A model generated the notes under the pieces. That model did not search any database. It was given only the letters and a program-made list of their open reading frames with translations, and was not told the DNA's origin. This document shows, piece after piece, positions 53,822 through 55,931 of a stretch of DNA of 55,931 bases. A program made the translations under genes and the position numbers. Every line of letters starts with the position of its first letter. The stretch's first letter is position 1. The stretch is from positions 1-55,931 of the forward strand of contig JACFNP010000019.1 of NCBI GenBank assembly GCA_019454835.1. The letters run 5' to 3'. The DNA comes from Rubellimicrobium sp. Its GTDB lineage: Bacteria > Pseudomonadota > Alphaproteobacteria > Rhodobacterales > Rhodobacteraceae.

Positions 53822-55156
53822 ATGCGGCACCTTTACGAAAGCCAGCGCGCGATGCGCAACATGCGCCGGGCGGCGATGCAGCGCGGTGTGGTGGCGATCC
53901 TCGATGTCGGCACGTCGAAGATCGCCTGTCTGGTGCTGCGCTTCGACGGGCCGGAACAGTTCCGCTCCAGCGAGGGCGTGGGCCGCATGGCCGGGCAATC
54001 CTCGTTCCGGGTCATCGGCGCGGCGACCACCCGGTCGCGCGGGGTGCGCTTCGGCGAGGTCGATGCCATGCCCGAAACCGAACGCGCCATCCGCACCGCC
54101 GTGCAGTCGGCGCAGAACATGGCCAGGGTCCGCGTCGATCACGTCATCGCCTGCCTGTCCGGCGCCCGCCCGCGTTCCTACGGGCTGGACGGCCAGGTCG
54201 AACTGCACGGCGGCGTCGTCGGCGAGCCGGACCTTGGCCGGGTTCTTGCCGCCTGCGAAATCCCCGACATCGGCCACGACCGCGAGGTGCTGCACGCGCA
54301 GCCGGTGAACTTCTCGCTCGACCACCGCTCTGGGTTGGCCGATCCGCGCGGGCAGGTGGGCGGCAGGCTGGCCGCCGACCTGCACCTGCTGTCGGTGGAC
54401 GCGCCGCCGCTCGAGGCGCTGCTCTACTGCATCAAGCGCTGCGATCTGGAGGTCGCGGGGCTGGCGTCCTCGGCCTATGTCTCGGGCATGGCGAGCCTTG
54501 TCGAGGACGAACAGGAACTGGGCGCCGCCTGCATCGACATGGGCGGCGGCTCGACCGGTATCTCGGTCTTCATGCGCCGCCACATGATCTATGCCGATTC
54601 CGTGCGCATGGGCGGCGATCACGTCACCGGCGACATCGCCATGGGCCTGCGGGTGCCGATGACCGTGGCCGAGCGGATCAAGACCATGAAGGGCGGCGTG
54701 CAGGCCACCGGCATCGACGACCGCGAGCGTATCGAGCTGGGCGGCGATTCCGGCGACTGGGACAAGGACCGCCGCACCGTGACGCGCGCCGAGCTTATCG
54801 GGATCATGCGGCCGCGCGTCGAGGAAATCCTCGAGGAGGTCCGCGCCCGGCTGGATGCGGCGGGCTTCGACCAGATGCCGTCGCAAAGCGTGGTGCTGAC
54901 CGGCGGCGGCAGCCAGATTCCGGGCATCGACGGGCTGGCCGCGCGTATCCTGGGGCAACAGGTGCGCCTTGGCCGCCCGCTGCGGGTGCAGGGCCTGCCG
55001 CAGGCGACGACGGGACCGGCATTTTCCGCTGCGGTCGGCCTGAGTCTGTTCGCCGCCAGCCCGCAGGACGAATGCTGGGACTTCGAGATTCCGCTTGAAC
55101 GGACAGCGGCCCGGTCGCTGCGCAGGGCGGCCAAATGGTTCCGCGACAACTGGTGA
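53822..55156 (+). CDS. ftsA: FtsA, actin-like membrane anchor of FtsZ
   Basis: A 444-residue actin-fold ATPase that tethers FtsZ to the membrane. ATP-binding segments VAILDVGTSKIACLVL (about 22-37), IDMGGGSTGISVF and VVLTGGGSQIPGIDGLA are clear. The C-terminal RSLRRAAKWFRDNW is an amphipathic membrane-targeting helix. The N-terminal extension (about 20 residues rich in Arg and Met) is longer than in E. coli FtsA. GGAGGACGGG precedes the ATG. Confidence 0.96.
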   Translation: MRHLYESQRAMRNMRRAAMQRGVVAILDVGTSKIACLVLRFDGPEQFRSSEGVGRMAGQSSFRVIGAATTRSRGVRFGEVDAMPETERAIRTAVQSAQNMARVRVDHVIACLSGARPRSYGLDGQVELHGGVVGEPDLGRVLAACEIPDIGHDREVLHAQPVNFSLDHRSGLADPRGQVGGRLAADLHLLSVDAPPLEALLYCIKRCDLEVAGLASSAYVSGMASLVEDEQELGAACIDMGGGSTGISVFMRRHMIYADSVRMGGDHVTGDIAMGLRVPMTVAERIKTMKGGVQATGIDDRERIELGGDSGDWDKDRRTVTRAELIGIMRPRVEEILEEVRARLDAAGFDQMPSQSVVLTGGGSQIPGIDGLAARILGQQVRLGRPLRVQGLPQATTGPAFSAAVGLSLFAASPQDECWDFEIPLERTAARSLRRAAKWFRDNW

Positions 55157-55163
55157 TACGCTA

Positions 55164-55186
55164 TATTTCGCCGACGGCGCGAAATA
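55164..55186. promoter_or_regulatory. Perfect 8-bp palindrome at the start of the ftsA-ftsZ gap
   Basis: TATTTCGC (55164-55171), 7-nt loop, GCGAAATA (55179-55186), starting 7 bp after the ftsA stop. It may be an operator, an RNA hairpin or a processing site within the 231-bp gap, which very probably holds an ftsZ promoter. No T-run follows, so a terminator is less likely. Confidence 0.45.
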
Positions 55187-55387
55187 CGGCGGGAATTGGG
55201 TCACGCTCGGGCCATATTTTGGGCAATTCGGCCTCTTTTCCCGTGACGCGGCGGTTTTCAGCCGGTAAGGTCGTCACAATTCCGGGGGGCATCGACCCGC
55301 GGCCGCGCAGGCAGGCGCGAACCGGGGTCACACATGACGGCAGGAAGACAGGGTAACAACAGGCACAACAGCAGGCGGACCGAGACA

Positions 55388-55931
55388 ATGGCACTCAACC
55401 TTTCCCTTCCAGGGCAGGAGGATCTCAGGCCCCGGATCACCGTGTTCGGCGTCGGCGGGGCGGGCGGCAACGCGGTCAACAACATGATCCAGAAAGAGCT
55501 CGAGGGGGTCGATTTCGTCGTTGCGAACACCGACGCCCAGGCTCTGGCGCAAAGCGATGCGACGCTGAAGATCCAGATGGGCGTGAAGGCGACCGAAGGT
55601 CTGGGTGCGGGCGCCCGTCCCGAGGTCGGCGCGGCAGCGGCCGAGGAATCGATCCAGGCCATCGTCGATCATCTCGCCGGCGCGCATATGTGCTTCATCA
55701 CCGCCGGGATGGGCGGCGGCACCGGCACCGGCGCGGCGCCGATCATCGCGCAGGCCGCGCGCGAGCTGGGCATTCTTACGGTCGGCGTGGTGACCAAGCC
55801 CTTCCAGTTCGAGGGCACCAAGCGGATGCGCCAGGCCGAGGAAGGCGTGGAATCGCTGCAGAAGGTGGTCGATACCCTCATCATCATTCCCAACCAGAAC
55901 CTGTTCCGGCTGGCGAACGAACGCACCACCT
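55388..55931 (+). CDS. ftsZ: FtsZ, tubulin-like division GTPase (partial, N-terminal 181 residues)
   Basis: The first 181 residues of FtsZ, which polymerises into the Z-ring. [28 protein letters not shown] and the tubulin signature [16 protein letters not shown] are present, followed by [18 protein letters not shown] and [16 protein letters not shown] 55388 lies in the usual position for [17 protein letters not shown]. The gene runs off the right edge. Confidence 0.97.
   Translation, partial: MALNLSLPGQEDLRPRITVFGVGGAGGNAVNNMIQKELEGVDFVVANTDAQALAQSDATLKIQMGVKATEGLGAGARPEVGAAAAEESIQAIVDHLAGAHMCFITAGMGGGTGTGAAPIIAQAARELGILTVGVVTKPFQFEGTKRMRQAEEGVESLQKVVDTLIIIPNQNLFRLANERTT

Overview
The window is a piece of a high-GC alphaproteobacterial chromosome, most likely Rhodobacterales (Rhodobacteraceae/Paracoccaceae). 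The evidence is the combination of a DusB-NtrYX-TrkA-TrkH-Hfq-HflX block, fused IspDF, an RNase E with an acidic insert in its S1 domain and a C-terminal GWW motif, the ATP-synthase inhibitor zeta (DUF1476) divergent from purC, a double cold-shock-domain protein followed by DUF192, and a DUF2484 gene between murC and murB. Species cannot be named from the sequence alone. No prophage, plasmid, CRISPR or intact insertion sequence is visible; the gene content is mainly housekeeping.

Layout. 1-3100: tatA start, a YafY-type regulator, a sugar-acid dehydratase and tRNA-Thr. 3142-12553 (minus strand): dusB, ntrY, ntrX, trkA, trkH, hfq, hflX, the nitrogen/redox signalling, potassium uptake and RNA-chaperone block; the ntrB-ntrC pair often found between dusB and ntrY is absent. 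12813-19920 (plus): ispDF-pgpA-cinA, a NUDIX hydrolase, a second trkH, an ISAs1-like transposase remnant, ctaA, an M32 carboxypeptidase. 20129-22484: lipA, hpt, sufE. 22623-26963 (minus): DUF1638, a corrinoid protein, a sulfotransferase-like gene and a homocysteine methyltransferase, which together look like part of a split cobalamin-dependent methionine synthase. 27023-31898: zeta inhibitor, purC, dctB-dctD. 32623-35364: rne. 35687-38830 (minus): fabI-rhtB-gpt-aminotransferase operon. 39000-46202: pdxH, double-CSD protein, DUF192, maeB, pheT. 46625-end: division and cell-wall (dcw) cluster ftsW-murG-murC-DUF2484-murB-ddl-ftsQ-ftsA-ftsZ.

The most striking content is non-coding. Almost every sizeable intergenic gap is filled by one family of nested palindromes of about 80-90 bp (here called R1; 27 copies, all outside genes). 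R1 has an outer stem GTCATTGCGAGG/CCTCGCAATGAC, an inner stem GAAGCAACCCCGA/TCGGGGTTGCTTC, and a small self-complementary hairpin in each arm, so a single strand could fold like a cloverleaf. The side hairpins exist as GGC..GCC or GCC..GGC versions that are swapped between copies, two terminal-loop classes exist, and copies are stacked head to tail at roughly 100-bp intervals. At 35384-35562 a larger unit containing R1, bounded by a 12-bp inverted repeat, appears to have inserted into another repeat with a 6-bp duplication, which suggests the family is or was mobile. Two further repeat families (R2, R3) start exactly at stop codons of upstream genes and look like 3'-UTR structures.

Limits: all calls come from reading the sequence and memory of protein families. 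No alignment, folding or database search was run, and copy counts refer to this window only.
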